Shown: in pieces, positions 15,934 to 25,091 of the stretch
Numbering within the stretch: the stretch's first letter is position 1
How the letters are laid out: the number at the start of each line of letters is the position of its first letter
Assembly (NCBI RefSeq): GCF_004121055.1
Contig: NZ_PYAL01000003.1
Location: forward strand, 434,001 to 498,000
DNA length: 64,000 nt
Origin: Achromobacter aloeverae
GTDB taxonomy: Bacteria > Pseudomonadota > Gammaproteobacteria > Burkholderiales > Burkholderiaceae_B
Reading direction: 5' to 3'
Notes under the pieces: model-generated
Told to the model about the DNA's origin: nothing
Database searches by the model: none
Seen by the model: the letters and a program-made list of their open reading frames with translations, nothing else
Program-made: the position numbers and the translations under genes

Positions 15934-18045
15934 ATGGCAAACACGCAGGCAGCATGCAGGGCGGGCGTAGACATCGGTGGCACGTTCACCGACGTCGCGT
16001 TGGAATACGAAGGGCGACTGTCCACCGCCAAGGTCCTCACGGACTACGAGAAACCGGAAAGGGCCATCGTCCAGGGCCTGAAACTGGCCGCCCAGGAAGC
16101 CGGCATTTCCCCATCGCTGATCCGTTCCATCGTGCACGGCACCACGCTGGCGACCAATGCGCTGATCGAGCGCCGCGGCGCCCGCACGGCCTTCATCACC
16201 AGCGACGGCTTCCGCGATGTCATTGAAATGCGTAACGAGGGCCGTTTCGAGCAATACGACCTGGCCATTCAACTGCCTGCCCCGCTGATCCCGCGCCGCG
16301 ATCGCTACGCGCTCAAGGGCCGCCTGGATGCCAGCGGCCGCGAGCTGGTGCCGCTTGACCTCGACGGCCTGGACCGCATCATCGACGAGATCCGCGCCGG
16401 CGGCTTCACCAGCGTGGCCGTGGGCCTGATGCACAGCTATCGCAATAGCGCGCACGAACGCAAGGTGCGCGAACACCTGTTGCGCGCGCTGCCCGGCGTG
16501 GCCGTCTCGATCTCCAGCGAAGTGTCGCCGCAGATACGCGAGTTCGAGCGCTTCAATACCGTTTGCGCCAACGCTTACGTCAAGCCACTGATGTCCTCCT
16601 ACCTGAACCGACTGGCCAGCGCGCTGGCGGCGGAGGACATGCGCTGCCCGCTGTATCTCATTCACTCCGGCGGCGGCCTGATGTCGCTGGCCAGCGCCGC
16701 GGAGTTTCCCGTGCGCCTGCTCGAATCCGGGCCGGCCGGCGGCGCCATCTATGCCAGCCACGTCGCCGCGCGCTATGGGCTCGACCGCGTGCTGTCCTTC
16801 GACATGGGCGGCACCACGGCGAAGATCTGCCTGATCGAGGACCTGAGCCCCAAGACGGCCCGCACGTTCGAAGTTGCCCGTACCTATCGCTACAAGAAAG
16901 GCAGCGGCATGCCCATCTCCATCCCGGTCATCGAGATGGTGGAAATCGGCGCCGGCGGCGGTTCGATCGCGCACGTCGACGACCTGAAGCAGGTCCGCGT
17001 GGGCCCGGAAAGCGCCGGCTCCGAGCCGGGACCCGCCTGCTATGGGCGCGGCGGCGAGCGGCCCACCGTCACCGACGCCGACCTGGTGCTGGCCAAGCTG
17101 GACGCCAAGCGATTCGCCGGCGGCTCGATCACCCTGGACATCGACGCCTCGCGCAAGGCGATCGACGCGCACGTGGCCCGGCCCTTGAATGGAGAGACCG
17201 TGCAGGCCGCGTACGCCGTGGCCGAAATGGTGGACGAGAACATGTCCAACGCCGCGCGCATGCACGCCGTCGAAAGCGGCCGCGATCTCAGCGAGTACGC
17301 CATGATCGCGTATGGCGGCGCGGCGCCGCTGCACGCCGCCCGCCTGTGCGAAAAGCTGGGCATGGACCGCCTGCTGGTGCCGCCCGGCGCCGGGGTGGGG
17401 TCGGCCATCGGCTTCCTGCGTGCGCCGTTCGGCTACGAGTCGCTGCGCAGCGCCGTGATGCGCCTGAGCCGCTTCGACACCGGCGTGGTCAACGGCATGA
17501 TCGAGGAAATGAATGAAGAGGTCTCCAGCTTCCTGCGCGAGACCGGACATGCGGGCGCCACGGTGCGCGAGTTGCGCGCCTATATGCGCTACGCGGGCCA
17601 GGGTTGGGAAATTCCGGTGGCCGCGCCCATGACGACGGTCGACAAGGCGGGGCTGGAGGTCTTGCGCGCCAACTTCGTGCAGGCCTATACCCAGTTGTTC
17701 GGACACGAGGTCGACGGCCTGGACGTGGAGGTGGTGAGCTGGTCGCTGTCCCTGCGCAGCGAAGTGCCGCCCCCCGAGCGCGTCAAGGCCAGCATGGGCG
17801 AGGCAGCGGCCTCGCGCAAGGAATATCCGCCGATCGACAGCCGTCCCGTCTTCGACGCCAAGACCGGCGAATTCCTGGATTGCGCCATCTACGACCGCGC
17901 CAGCCTGCCCGTCGGCCTGCGCCTGGATGGCCCGCTGATCGTCACGGAGAAGGAAACCTCGTCGTATGTCAGCCCGGGCTATGGCCTGATCCTTCAAGAG
18001 GATGGTTGCCTGCTGATTCAACGTGTACAGAAGGAAGCAGCATAA
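15934..18045 (+). CDS. hyuA: Hydantoinase/oxoprolinase family subunit A (HyuA)
   Basis: A 703-residue protein of the HyuA/N-methylhydantoinase A family, with the N-terminal ATP-binding actin-like motif DIGGTFTD (13-20), then IVHGTTLATNALIERRG and FDMGGTTAK around residue 290. Family members hydrolyse hydantoins, 5-oxoproline or carboxylate acetophenone/acetone in an ATP-dependent way together with a HyuB subunit. Which of these applies cannot be decided here. The stop TAA overlaps the ATG of hyuB by one base, so the two are translationally coupled. The ribosome-binding site is weak. Confidence 0.93.
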   Translation: MANTQAACRAGVDIGGTFTDVALEYEGRLSTAKVLTDYEKPERAIVQGLKLAAQEAGISPSLIRSIVHGTTLATNALIERRGARTAFITSDGFRDVIEMRNEGRFEQYDLAIQLPAPLIPRRDRYALKGRLDASGRELVPLDLDGLDRIIDEIRAGGFTSVAVGLMHSYRNSAHERKVREHLLRALPGVAVSISSEVSPQIREFERFNTVCANAYVKPLMSSYLNRLASALAAEDMRCPLYLIHSGGGLMSLASAAEFPVRLLESGPAGGAIYASHVAARYGLDRVLSFDMGGTTAKICLIEDLSPKTARTFEVARTYRYKKGSGMPISIPVIEMVEIGAGGGSIAHVDDLKQVRVGPESAGSEPGPACYGRGGERPTVTDADLVLAKLDAKRFAGGSITLDIDASRKAIDAHVARPLNGETVQAAYAVAEMVDENMSNAARMHAVESGRDLSEYAMIAYGGAAPLHAARLCEKLGMDRLLVPPGAGVGSAIGFLRAPFGYESLRSAVMRLSRFDTGVVNGMIEEMNEEVSSFLRETGHAGATVRELRAYMRYAGQGWEIPVAAPMTTVDKAGLEVLRANFVQAYTQLFGHEVDGLDVEVVSWSLSLRSEVPPPERVKASMGEAAASRKEYPPIDSRPVFDAKTGEFLDCAIYDRASLPVGLRLDGPLIVTEKETSSYVSPGYGLILQEDGCLLIQRVQKEAA

Positions 18046-19715
18046 TGAGCGCGAGCAAAAAAGGCGCAACCATACGCGTGCGCGAACAAATCATGTGGAA
18101 CCGGCTGATCGCGGTCGTCGAGGAGCAGGCGGTCACGCTGGTGCGCACCGCTTTCTGCACCAGCGTGCGAGAGGCGGGTGACCTGTCGGCGGGCGTCTTC
18201 GACGCACAAGGCCGCATGATCGCCCAGGCCGTTACCGGCACGCCGGGCCACGTCAACTCCATGGCGGAGTCGGTGGGGCACTTCGTCGCCAAGTTCGGCG
18301 GCAAGCTGGTGCCCGGCGATGTGCTGGTGACCAACGACCCCTGGATGGGAACGGGCCACCTGCACGACATCACGATGGTCACGCCGGTGTTCCGCGGCGC
18401 CACGCCGCGCCTGATCGGCTTCTTCGCGTCGACGGCGCACGTCGTGGACATCGGCGGGCGCGGCTTCGGTCCGGATGCCGGCGAAGTCTACGAAGAAGGC
18501 CTGTGCGTGCCGTTGATGAAGTTCCACAAGGGCGGCGAGCTGAATGAAGACCTGATCGAGATCCTGCGCAGCAATGTGCGCGAACGCGACCAGGTCATCG
18601 GCGACTTCCATTCGCTGGTGGCGTGCAACGACACCGGGCGTCGCCGCCTGGAGGCCATGATGGACGAATTCGGCCTGGACGACCTGCAGGAACTGGCCGA
18701 CTTCATCTTCGAGCATAGCGAACGCGCCACGCGCGAGCGTCTGGCGGCCTTGCCGGCCGGCAAGCATGCGTACGAGATGCGCGTGGACGGCTATGAGCAG
18801 CCGATCGACCTGCGCGTCAGCGTGCACGCGGAGGATGGCGCCATGTATGCCGACTTCACCGGCACGTCCGGCCCCAGCCGTTATGGCATCAACGTGCCGC
18901 TGACCTATACCAAGGCCTATGCCTGCTACGCCTTGAAGTGCGCGCTGGCGCCGGACATTCCCAACAACTGGGCGTCGCTCAAGCCGTTCGAGATCTCCGC
19001 CCCGGAAGGATGCATCCTCAATGCGCCGCGGCCCGCGCCGGTGGCCGTGCGCCACGTGCTCGGCCACCTGATTCCCGACGTGGTGCTGGGCGCGCTGCAG
19101 TCCTATCGTCCCGACCTCATCCCGGCCGAGGGCGCCAGCGCCTTGTGGAACCTGCAGATGCGCTTCACGGGCGTGCGGGCCGACAACAGCCAGTCGCGCC
19201 ATGAAATGCTCATCTTCAATACGGGTGGCACGGGCGCGCGTCCCGCCAGCGATGGCCTGAGCGCGACGGCTTTCCCCAGCGGCGTGCATACCATGTCGTC
19301 CGAGGTCACGGAAAGCATCGGCCCCATCGTCGTCTGGCGCAAGGAGTTGCGCCCCGATTCGGGCGGCGCCGGCACGTGGCGCGGCGGCCTGGGACAACGC
19401 ATAGAGATCGGCGCGCACGACGGCTATCACTTCACGTTGAACGCCATGTTCGATCGCGTGGCGTATCCGGCGCGCGGGCACGAAGGCGGCGGCAAGGGCG
19501 CCGCCGGCAAGGTGGGCATGGACGACGGCACCGTCATGCAGGCCAAGGGTACGCAGCTGATTCCGGAAGGCCGGCGCCTGGTGCTGGACCTGCCCGGCGG
19601 CGGCGGCTACGGCCCGCCGACCGCGCGTCCGGCCGCGCTGGTGCAGCGCGATATCCGCGATGGCTATATCAGCGAAGCGCAGGCGCGGCGGGATTATCCG
19701 CATGCGTTCGAGTGA
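18045..19715 (+). CDS. hyuB: Hydantoinase family subunit B (HyuB)
   Basis: A 556-residue HyuB/N-methylhydantoinase B. Family features include REAGDLSAGVFDAQGRM, HVNSMAESVGHF, GDVLVTNDPWMGTGHLHDI and, near the end, LDLPGGGGYGPP. ATG 18045 overlaps the hyuA stop; the frame extends about 440 bases upstream inside hyuA but that part is not conserved. It forms the second subunit of the ATP-dependent amidohydrolase or carboxylase. A group of three hairpins follows the stop. Confidence 0.93.
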   Translation: MSASKKGATIRVREQIMWNRLIAVVEEQAVTLVRTAFCTSVREAGDLSAGVFDAQGRMIAQAVTGTPGHVNSMAESVGHFVAKFGGKLVPGDVLVTNDPWMGTGHLHDITMVTPVFRGATPRLIGFFASTAHVVDIGGRGFGPDAGEVYEEGLCVPLMKFHKGGELNEDLIEILRSNVRERDQVIGDFHSLVACNDTGRRRLEAMMDEFGLDDLQELADFIFEHSERATRERLAALPAGKHAYEMRVDGYEQPIDLRVSVHAEDGAMYADFTGTSGPSRYGINVPLTYTKAYACYALKCALAPDIPNNWASLKPFEISAPEGCILNAPRPAPVAVRHVLGHLIPDVVLGALQSYRPDLIPAEGASALWNLQMRFTGVRADNSQSRHEMLIFNTGGTGARPASDGLSATAFPSGVHTMSSEVTESIGPIVVWRKELRPDSGGAGTWRGGLGQRIEIGAHDGYHFTLNAMFDRVAYPARGHEGGGKGAAGKVGMDDGTVMQAKGTQLIPEGRRLVLDLPGGGGYGPPTARPAALVQRDIRDGYISEAQARRDYPHAFE

Positions 19716-19740
19716 GCCGACTCGTTGAGGACTAGGAACT

Positions 19741-19818
19741 CGGGCCAAGGACCGGCCCGTTCATATGAATGCGGGCCAAAGACCGGCCCGCGTGATGAGC
19801 GCGGGCCGGCAGGCCCGC
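19741..19818. repeat. Three hairpins at exact 30-bp spacing between hyuB and the MHS transporter
   Basis: Stems CGGGCC/GGCCCG (19741-19759), GCGGGCC/GGCCCGC (19771-19791) and GCGGGCC/GGCCCGC (19801-19818) begin 30 bases apart. The first two share the loop core AAGACC/AGGACC. They could attenuate transcription or protect the hyuAB message 3' end. There is no U-run, so this is not a standard terminator. Confidence 0.8.
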
Positions 19819-19878
19819 TTGGTGTGTATTGCGTCCAGGATCCCGGCACGGAAGGTGCCGGACCATAAGGGGAATACG

Positions 19879-21267
19879 ATGGCTATCAATGCAGCGCAGG
19901 CATCCAACGATCTGCGGTTGAATGGCGGGCGGGGCGACTCGGGCTTGGATGCCCGCCCCGCCGCGCCACGCAAGGTCGGCAAGAGTGAACTGAACCGCGT
20001 CGTCCTTGCGTCGGTGGTGGGCAGCTTCGTCGAGTGGTTCGAGTTCTCGGTCTATGGCTACCTGGCGAGCGTGCTGGGCAAGGTCTTCTTTCCCGCCAGC
20101 GCGCCGGGCACGCAGTTGATCGCCTCGCTGGCGGCCTTCGCCATCGCGTTTTTCGCGCGGCCATTCGGCGGCATCATCTTCGGTCCCATCGGCGATCGCC
20201 TGGGCCGCAAGCAGGTACTCACCGTCACCATCCTGATGATGGCGGTGGCCACTTTCGCCATCGGCCTGATTCCGTCGCATGACGCGATAGGCATGGCCGC
20301 GCCCGTGCTGCTGGTGCTGCTGCGCCTGCTGCAAGGCATATCGGCCGGCGGCGAAGGTAGCGGCGCGGCCATCTACGTGGCGGAGTACTGCTCCGACAAG
20401 CGCCGCACCGCCATCACCAGCTGGATCGAGGTCGGCTGCATCAGCGGCTTCGCGTTCGGCGCGACCATCACCACCGTCCTCACGGCCTTCTTCAGCGCGG
20501 AACAGATCTACGCCTGGGCCTGGCGCGTGCCCTTCCTGCTGGCCCTGCCGCTGGGCGGCATCGGCTTGTACATCCGCAAGCGCCTGGAGGAATCGCCCGC
20601 CTTCGAAGCGGTGAGCCAGAACAAGAAAGCCCATGCCAACGCCGGCTGGAACTACCTGTTTTCCCAGTGCATGCGCCTGGTGCTGATCTCTTGCGGCATC
20701 ATCATCGTGACCAATGTCACGTTGTACACGGTGACGACCTATATCCCGACCTACCTGATCAGCACGCTGACGATAGACGCGAAGTCCGGCTTCCTGATGT
20801 CGCTGGGCCCGCAGTTGTTCCTGATCGCCATGATTCCCGTCATGGGCGCGCTGGCGGACCGCGTCACCCGCAAGCGCATGATGCTGGTGGGCAGTTTCGG
20901 CGTCCTGGTGCTGGCCATCCCTTGCTTCAACATGCTGGTCTCGGGAGACACCGCCATCAAGGTGGTGGCCCTGCTGATCCTCAACCTGTGCCTGGCGTCG
21001 CTGCTGGGGTGCATCTACTCGATCATCCCGGCGCTCTTCCCCACGCAAGTGCGCTTCACGGGGATGGCTGTCAGCTACAACGTGGCGGTGGCCCTGTTCG
21101 CCGGTACCGCGCCCATGCTGAACGCCTGGCTGATCCAGCAGACCGGGAACAAGATGATGCCCGCCTACTACCTGATGTTCGGCGCGGTGCTGGGCATAGT
21201 CGCCCTCGTCTGCAGCCGCGACAACACCGGCCATCCCATGCCCGGTGACGAGCCACGGCCGGAATAG
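19879..21267 (+). CDS. MFS transporter, metabolite:H+ symporter (MHS) family
   Basis: A 462-residue, twelve-span inner-membrane transporter. It carries the MFS loop signature GPIGDRLGRKQ near residue 105 and the MHS-type start of the first span, VVGSFVEWFEFSVYGYLAS, seen in ProP, KgtP and ShiA. ATG 19879 follows AAGGGGAA; an upstream ATG at 19765 would add a hairpin-encoded extension. Likely imports the organic acid or amide metabolised by HyuAB. Convergent with the LysR gene, with only three bases between them. Confidence 0.92.
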   Translation: MAINAAQASNDLRLNGGRGDSGLDARPAAPRKVGKSELNRVVLASVVGSFVEWFEFSVYGYLASVLGKVFFPASAPGTQLIASLAAFAIAFFARPFGGIIFGPIGDRLGRKQVLTVTILMMAVATFAIGLIPSHDAIGMAAPVLLVLLRLLQGISAGGEGSGAAIYVAEYCSDKRRTAITSWIEVGCISGFAFGATITTVLTAFFSAEQIYAWAWRVPFLLALPLGGIGLYIRKRLEESPAFEAVSQNKKAHANAGWNYLFSQCMRLVLISCGIIIVTNVTLYTVTTYIPTYLISTLTIDAKSGFLMSLGPQLFLIAMIPVMGALADRVTRKRMMLVGSFGVLVLAIPCFNMLVSGDTAIKVVALLILNLCLASLLGCIYSIIPALFPTQVRFTGMAVSYNVAVALFAGTAPMLNAWLIQQTGNKMMPAYYLMFGAVLGIVALVCSRDNTGHPMPGDEPRPE

Positions 21268-21270
21268 GCG

Positions 21271-22227
21271 TCAGGCGTCGGCGTACTGGTCGGGGCGGCA
21301 TTTCGACGCGTAGCCGGCCACGCCTTCGGTGCAGACCTCGTCCAGCAGCCAGCGGGTGAACTGCATGAGAATGGGGGAATGGCGGCGGTCCGGCCGCACG
21401 AGCAGGCTGAAGCGCGGGATGCGGCCGGCAGGCAGTTGCTTCAAGAGGTCCATGCCGAAGGGCGCCACCAGGCGCCCGGCATCGACGCCGCGCACGGCGT
21501 CCGCATAGGAAATGAAACCCACGCCCAGGTCGGCGAGCACCGCTTCCATCATCGCGGCGTGGGTATGCAGCATCATGATGGGTTGGGAAGCGCGCTGCGT
21601 CACCCCCAGCAGCTTGAGCGTGTCTTCCCACAGCGAATTGGCCACCAGCGGCACGACCACCGAGTGCTTGAGCAGGTCCTCGGGAGTCTGCACCGGCAGG
21701 CGCTCCAGCAGGCGGGGCGTGGCCACCAGCACTTTCAGGTCGTCGACCAGGGGCGTCTCCACGAAGTCCGGCGTGGCGCCGTAGCTCCAGTGGATGGCGG
21801 CTTCCAGGCCCTTGTGGTTGAACTCGTCCAGCTCCACGCCGATGGCCATGCGCACGTCGATGTCCGGCACGGACGACGTGAAGCGCCCCAGGCGCGGCAC
21901 CAGGAATTCGGTGGCGAAATAGGGGCTGACGTAAAGATAAAGTCGCTGCTTGGCGGGCGCCGGCTGGATGGCATCCACGCCGTCCGCGAAACGATCCAGG
22001 CCATCGCGCACATGCTTGTAGAACTGGGTGGCGGCGGCGGTCGGCGTCAGGCTGCGAGCGGTGCGCTGGAATAGCTGCTGGTCGAGGTGCGATTCCAGCT
22101 GCTTGAGCTGCAGGCTGACTGCCTGCGGCGTCAAGCAGAGCTCCCCAGCTGCCTGGCGTATCGAGCCGTGGCGCATCACCGCTTCGAAAATACGCAGGGT
22201 GTTCAGGGGAGGCAGTCGGTAACGCAT
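21271..22227 (-). CDS. LysR-family regulator, GcvA-like
   Basis: A 318-residue LTTR. The N-terminal winged helix-turn-helix reads LPPLNTLRIFEAVMRHGS then IRQAAGELCLTPQAVSLQLKQLE. The effector domain follows with the GcvA-subgroup feature that it starts LPPLNTLR. ATG 22227 is preferred over the ATG at 22278 because the helix-turn-helix begins there. Position at the end of the hyu cluster makes it a candidate regulator of that cluster. Confidence 0.9.
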   Translation of the reverse strand: MRYRLPPLNTLRIFEAVMRHGSIRQAAGELCLTPQAVSLQLKQLESHLDQQLFQRTARSLTPTAAATQFYKHVRDGLDRFADGVDAIQPAPAKQRLYLYVSPYFATEFLVPRLGRFTSSVPDIDVRMAIGVELDEFNHKGLEAAIHWSYGATPDFVETPLVDDLKVLVATPRLLERLPVQTPEDLLKHSVVVPLVANSLWEDTLKLLGVTQRASQPIMMLHTHAAMMEAVLADLGVGFISYADAVRGVDAGRLVAPFGMDLLKQLPAGRIPRFSLLVRPDRRHSPILMQFTRWLLDEVCTEGVAGYASKCRPDQYADA

Positions 22228-22442
22228 GGTGGCAGGTGAACCTCGCCCGGCGGGCGGTGGTGCTGGGACGGAAATCACGGATTACGGTTTTCGATCATAG
22301 TCGGAAAATGTCACGGGTCGCGGCGGAATAATCGCGCCGATTGTCAGTGCGCGGGTGGGAGATTTCTCCTTCCGGGCGGATACGCAAGGAACAGGGCGCC
22401 GGGTAAATTGCATGATCCAGGGGCTTGTTGAGGGGACCTATC

Positions 22443-22976
22443 TTGAATGCGATCGGTGGTTTTCGAGCGGCAGGGATGGCCCTGGATGCAACCGGCGCCG
22501 GCGGTCTCGTGGAGACGACGTCCGCCGCGGGTGCGCCGGCGCCCAGGCTGGCGCGTGCCCAGCCCAGTCGCCTGGGGCGCGCCTGCCTCAAGCTCGCGGG
22601 TGCTACCGGCTGCCGTGGCCTGGCGTCGGGCCGGCTGGTCTTCAGCGTGGCCGAGGGCAAGGGGCGCTCGCGCGGCGAGGACCGGGACATATCCGACCGC
22701 CTGAGGCAGGACGCCCGGGAGGTGCTGTGGGATCTCAGCACCGAGGCCTTCGATTGCGTGCTCAAGGCCTTGGAGATGGGAGCCAGCGGCGCGCGGCCGG
22801 CGGACAGGGCCACGCTGCTGGCCGCGCTGGATATCTGGTGCGAATTGAATCCCTTGCCAGCGTATCGCCAGGAAGCCGATCACACCGGCACGCGCGTCAA
22901 GCGCCACGCGATGCGGGCGAGGTTGCAGGCGCCGCGAGCGCCCTGGCCGGCGCCGCGACCGGACCGGCTGTCCTGA
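22443..22976 (+). CDS. Hypothetical protein, unrecognised
   Basis: An open frame of about 177 residues with a coding-like composition. The central part (RLRQDAREVLWDLSTEAF then VLKALEMGA and ALDIWCELNPLPAY) looks like a soluble alpha-helical protein. TTG 22443 is proposed because GAGGGG lies seven bases upstream; ATG 22476 is an alternative. The C-terminal 25 residues are Arg/Pro-rich and may not be conserved. No family recognised. Confidence 0.45.
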   Translation: MNAIGGFRAAGMALDATGAGGLVETTSAAGAPAPRLARAQPSRLGRACLKLAGATGCRGLASGRLVFSVAEGKGRSRGEDRDISDRLRQDAREVLWDLSTEAFDCVLKALEMGASGARPADRATLLAALDIWCELNPLPAYRQEADHTGTRVKRHAMRARLQAPRAPWPAPRPDRLS

Positions 22977-23031
22977 CCCGGTCGGGGCGCCTGCTACTAC
23001 TATTGCTACTGCTCGCTGTTGCTACGTCTTG

Positions 23032-23847
23032 TTACTGCGCGGCGACCGTCCCGCGCAAGTTGGCGCGCTCCACCGCCTTCTGCACCGTGCCATTGGCGAC
23101 GGAAGCCTGGACGAAATCCTTCACGAATTCCTGGCCGGCTTCGCGTCCCTTGGGCACGCCGATCGCGAAATGTTCCATGCCCCAGTGGTCGGGCAGAACG
23201 CGCGAACCGGGCAGCTTGTCGCTCAGCTCGTACAGGATGGCGTTATTGGTGGCGAAGGCGTCGATCTTGCGTTGGCGCAGCATCTGCACGGCCTGTGCCA
23301 GCGTCGGCACCGGCACCAGCCTGGCCTTGGGATAGAGCGGCTTGAGCTCCTCGCCGGTCGAACTGCCCTTGCTGACACCGATGCGCAGGCCGCGGCGGTT
23401 CAGGTCATCCAGCTTCTTCAGCCGCGAATTCTTCACCACCAGCGCGCTCTTCTCCACGTCCAGCACCGTAGGCGAAAAGTCCATGACCTTCGCGCGTTCC
23501 TCGGTGGCGTTGGTGAAAGTGAAATCGGCGTCGCCGTTGGCCACGGCCTTCAGCGCTTCGGCGTTGTTCGGGAAGACCTTGGGCTCGAAGGGCACGCCAA
23601 GCTTTTGCGCGAAGGCCTGGCCTACGTCATAGCCGACGCCACGCGGATCATCGCCGTCCTTGCCGGCCACATAGGACGTCGGGCTGCCCTGGTACATCGC
23701 TACCCGCAGGGAGCCGGTGGGGGCCAGCGCGTGCTGGACGACGGCCAGGTTTTGCTTGGCGGTGTCTTCCGGCGTCGTGTGGGCGCAGCCTTGCAGCAGC
23801 GCGGTCAAGGTCAGGGCAATGGCGGCCAGGGCATTTCTTTTAAACAT
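23032..23847 (-). CDS. Amino-acid ABC transporter substrate-binding lipoprotein (family 3)
   Basis: A 271-residue periplasmic binding protein of the SBP_bac_3 type. A lipoprotein signal ends in LLQGC, so it is probably anchored. The binding lobes show GSLRVAMYQGSPTSY, GVGYDVGQAFAQKLG, NGDADFTFTNATEERAKVMDFSP and IGVSKGSSTGEEL, all in family order. The ligand is likely an amino acid or small polar compound. No permease or ATPase gene is adjacent, so it is an orphan receptor. ATG 23847 is set by AGGAGAAACC. Confidence 0.88.
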   Translation of the reverse strand: MFKRNALAAIALTLTALLQGCAHTTPEDTAKQNLAVVQHALAPTGSLRVAMYQGSPTSYVAGKDGDDPRGVGYDVGQAFAQKLGVPFEPKVFPNNAEALKAVANGDADFTFTNATEERAKVMDFSPTVLDVEKSALVVKNSRLKKLDDLNRRGLRIGVSKGSSTGEELKPLYPKARLVPVPTLAQAVQMLRQRKIDAFATNNAILYELSDKLPGSRVLPDHWGMEHFAIGVPKGREAGQEFVKDFVQASVANGTVQKAVERANLRGTVAAQ

Positions 23848-24079
23848 GGTTTCTCCTAACGGCGTAAGCAGCATTCATCGATGGCGCTTCGGGCTGTCCG
23901 GCGTGCCTGGAAGGAGGCTTGCAGACCGGTCGGCGCCGGCGCGGGTGACGCGCCGGGCGGGATGATACTGTTGTCTTGAAACAAGTTGCTTATTTCAGCT
24001 TGTCCAAGAATAACGGCATGGATACTAGTTGTATCCATGCCGTAGATGGCCCTGGCCGCGATTCCCCTGGTACGCCGGG

Positions 24080-25066
24080 TCAGTCGACCTTGATGTGGTT
24101 GTCGTCGATCAGCTTCTTGTAGACCTGGAGTTGCGACTTCGTGAGATCACCCAGTTCCTTGGGCGAGGAACCGCGCGGCACCGCGCCCTGGGCGGCCAGC
24201 TTCTGCCGCACGTCGGGGTTGGCGAGCGCCTTCTTGATGGAGGCGTTCAAGCGGTCGACGATGGCCGCGGGGGTTTTCTTGGGCGCCACCACCACGAACC
24301 ACGATTCGAAGGTGAAGGGCACCGAGCCGGATGCTGATATGGTCTTCACGCCGGGCAACTGCGCCAGCTCTTTCTCCGAACAGACGCCGACCAGGTCCAG
24401 CTTCTTGCCGTCGACCAGGCTCTTGACGGTGGGGATGGCCTCGAAGGCGGCCTGCACCTCACCCGCCGCCACGCCCACCGCTGCTTGCGACGCGCCCTTG
24501 TACGGCACGTGCACGACGTCCAGGCCGTTGCGCGCGGCGAACAGGGCCATGGCGATGTGCTGTGGGCTGCCGATCCCGCCGGTGCCATAGTGCAGCTTGC
24601 CCGGCGCCGCCTTGGCCGCGGCGATGAAGTCCCCGGCGCTCTTGTAGTTCAGGCTGGGCGTCGTCACCAGCCCCCATTCGAAGGTCGTCGCCAGCGACAC
24701 GGGCGTGAAGTCGCGCACGGGGTCCCATGGCATGTTGGCTTGCATATTGGGCACCATGGTCAGGATGCTGTCGTTGTAGCCCCCCAGGGTGTAGCCGTCC
24801 GGCGCCGCCTTGGAAACGCGATCCGCGCCGATGATGCCCGCGGCGCCCGGCTGGTTCTCGACGACCACCGCCACGCCCAGGTCCTTGGACATTTCCTGCG
24901 CCACGAGCCGCGCGGCGTTGTCCACCGCGCTGCCGGCCGCGAGCGGCACGATCATGGTGATGGCATGGTCGGGGTAGGCGGCCTGGGCGCCGGCCGCATA
25001 ACCGCCGGCCAGCGCGCAGGCGGCGAGCAGGGCGGCGCGCAGCGAGCCCGTCATGGCGTTTTTCAT
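24080..25066 (-). CDS. Bug-family substrate-binding protein
   Basis: A 328-residue periplasmic receptor with a signal peptide (LRAALLAACALAGGYAAGAQA). Family landmarks YPDHAITMIVPLAAGS, VVVENQPGAAGI and LPGVKTISASG are visible. ATG 25066 is chosen because GAGGAG lies eight bases before it. It is the last gene of a minus-strand group Ldh2-amidohydrolase-Bug, with 25 bases from the amidohydrolase stop, so it likely takes up the pathway substrate. Confidence 0.9.
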   Translation of the reverse strand: MKNAMTGSLRAALLAACALAGGYAAGAQAAYPDHAITMIVPLAAGSAVDNAARLVAQEMSKDLGVAVVVENQPGAAGIIGADRVSKAAPDGYTLGGYNDSILTMVPNMQANMPWDPVRDFTPVSLATTFEWGLVTTPSLNYKSAGDFIAAAKAAPGKLHYGTGGIGSPQHIAMALFAARNGLDVVHVPYKGASQAAVGVAAGEVQAAFEAIPTVKSLVDGKKLDLVGVCSEKELAQLPGVKTISASGSVPFTFESWFVVVAPKKTPAAIVDRLNASIKKALANPDVRQKLAAQGAVPRGSSPKELGDLTKSQLQVYKKLIDDNHIKVD

Positions 25067-25091
25067 GTTGTGTCTCCTCATGTTGTCTCCC

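Noticed and set aside
15805-18069. 754-codon minus-strand frame opposite hyuA
   Set aside because: High-GC shadow frame; hyuA on the plus strand carries all conserved motifs.
18018-19748. 576-codon minus-strand frame opposite hyuB
   Set aside because: Shadow of hyuB; low-complexity His/Arg/Ala translation.
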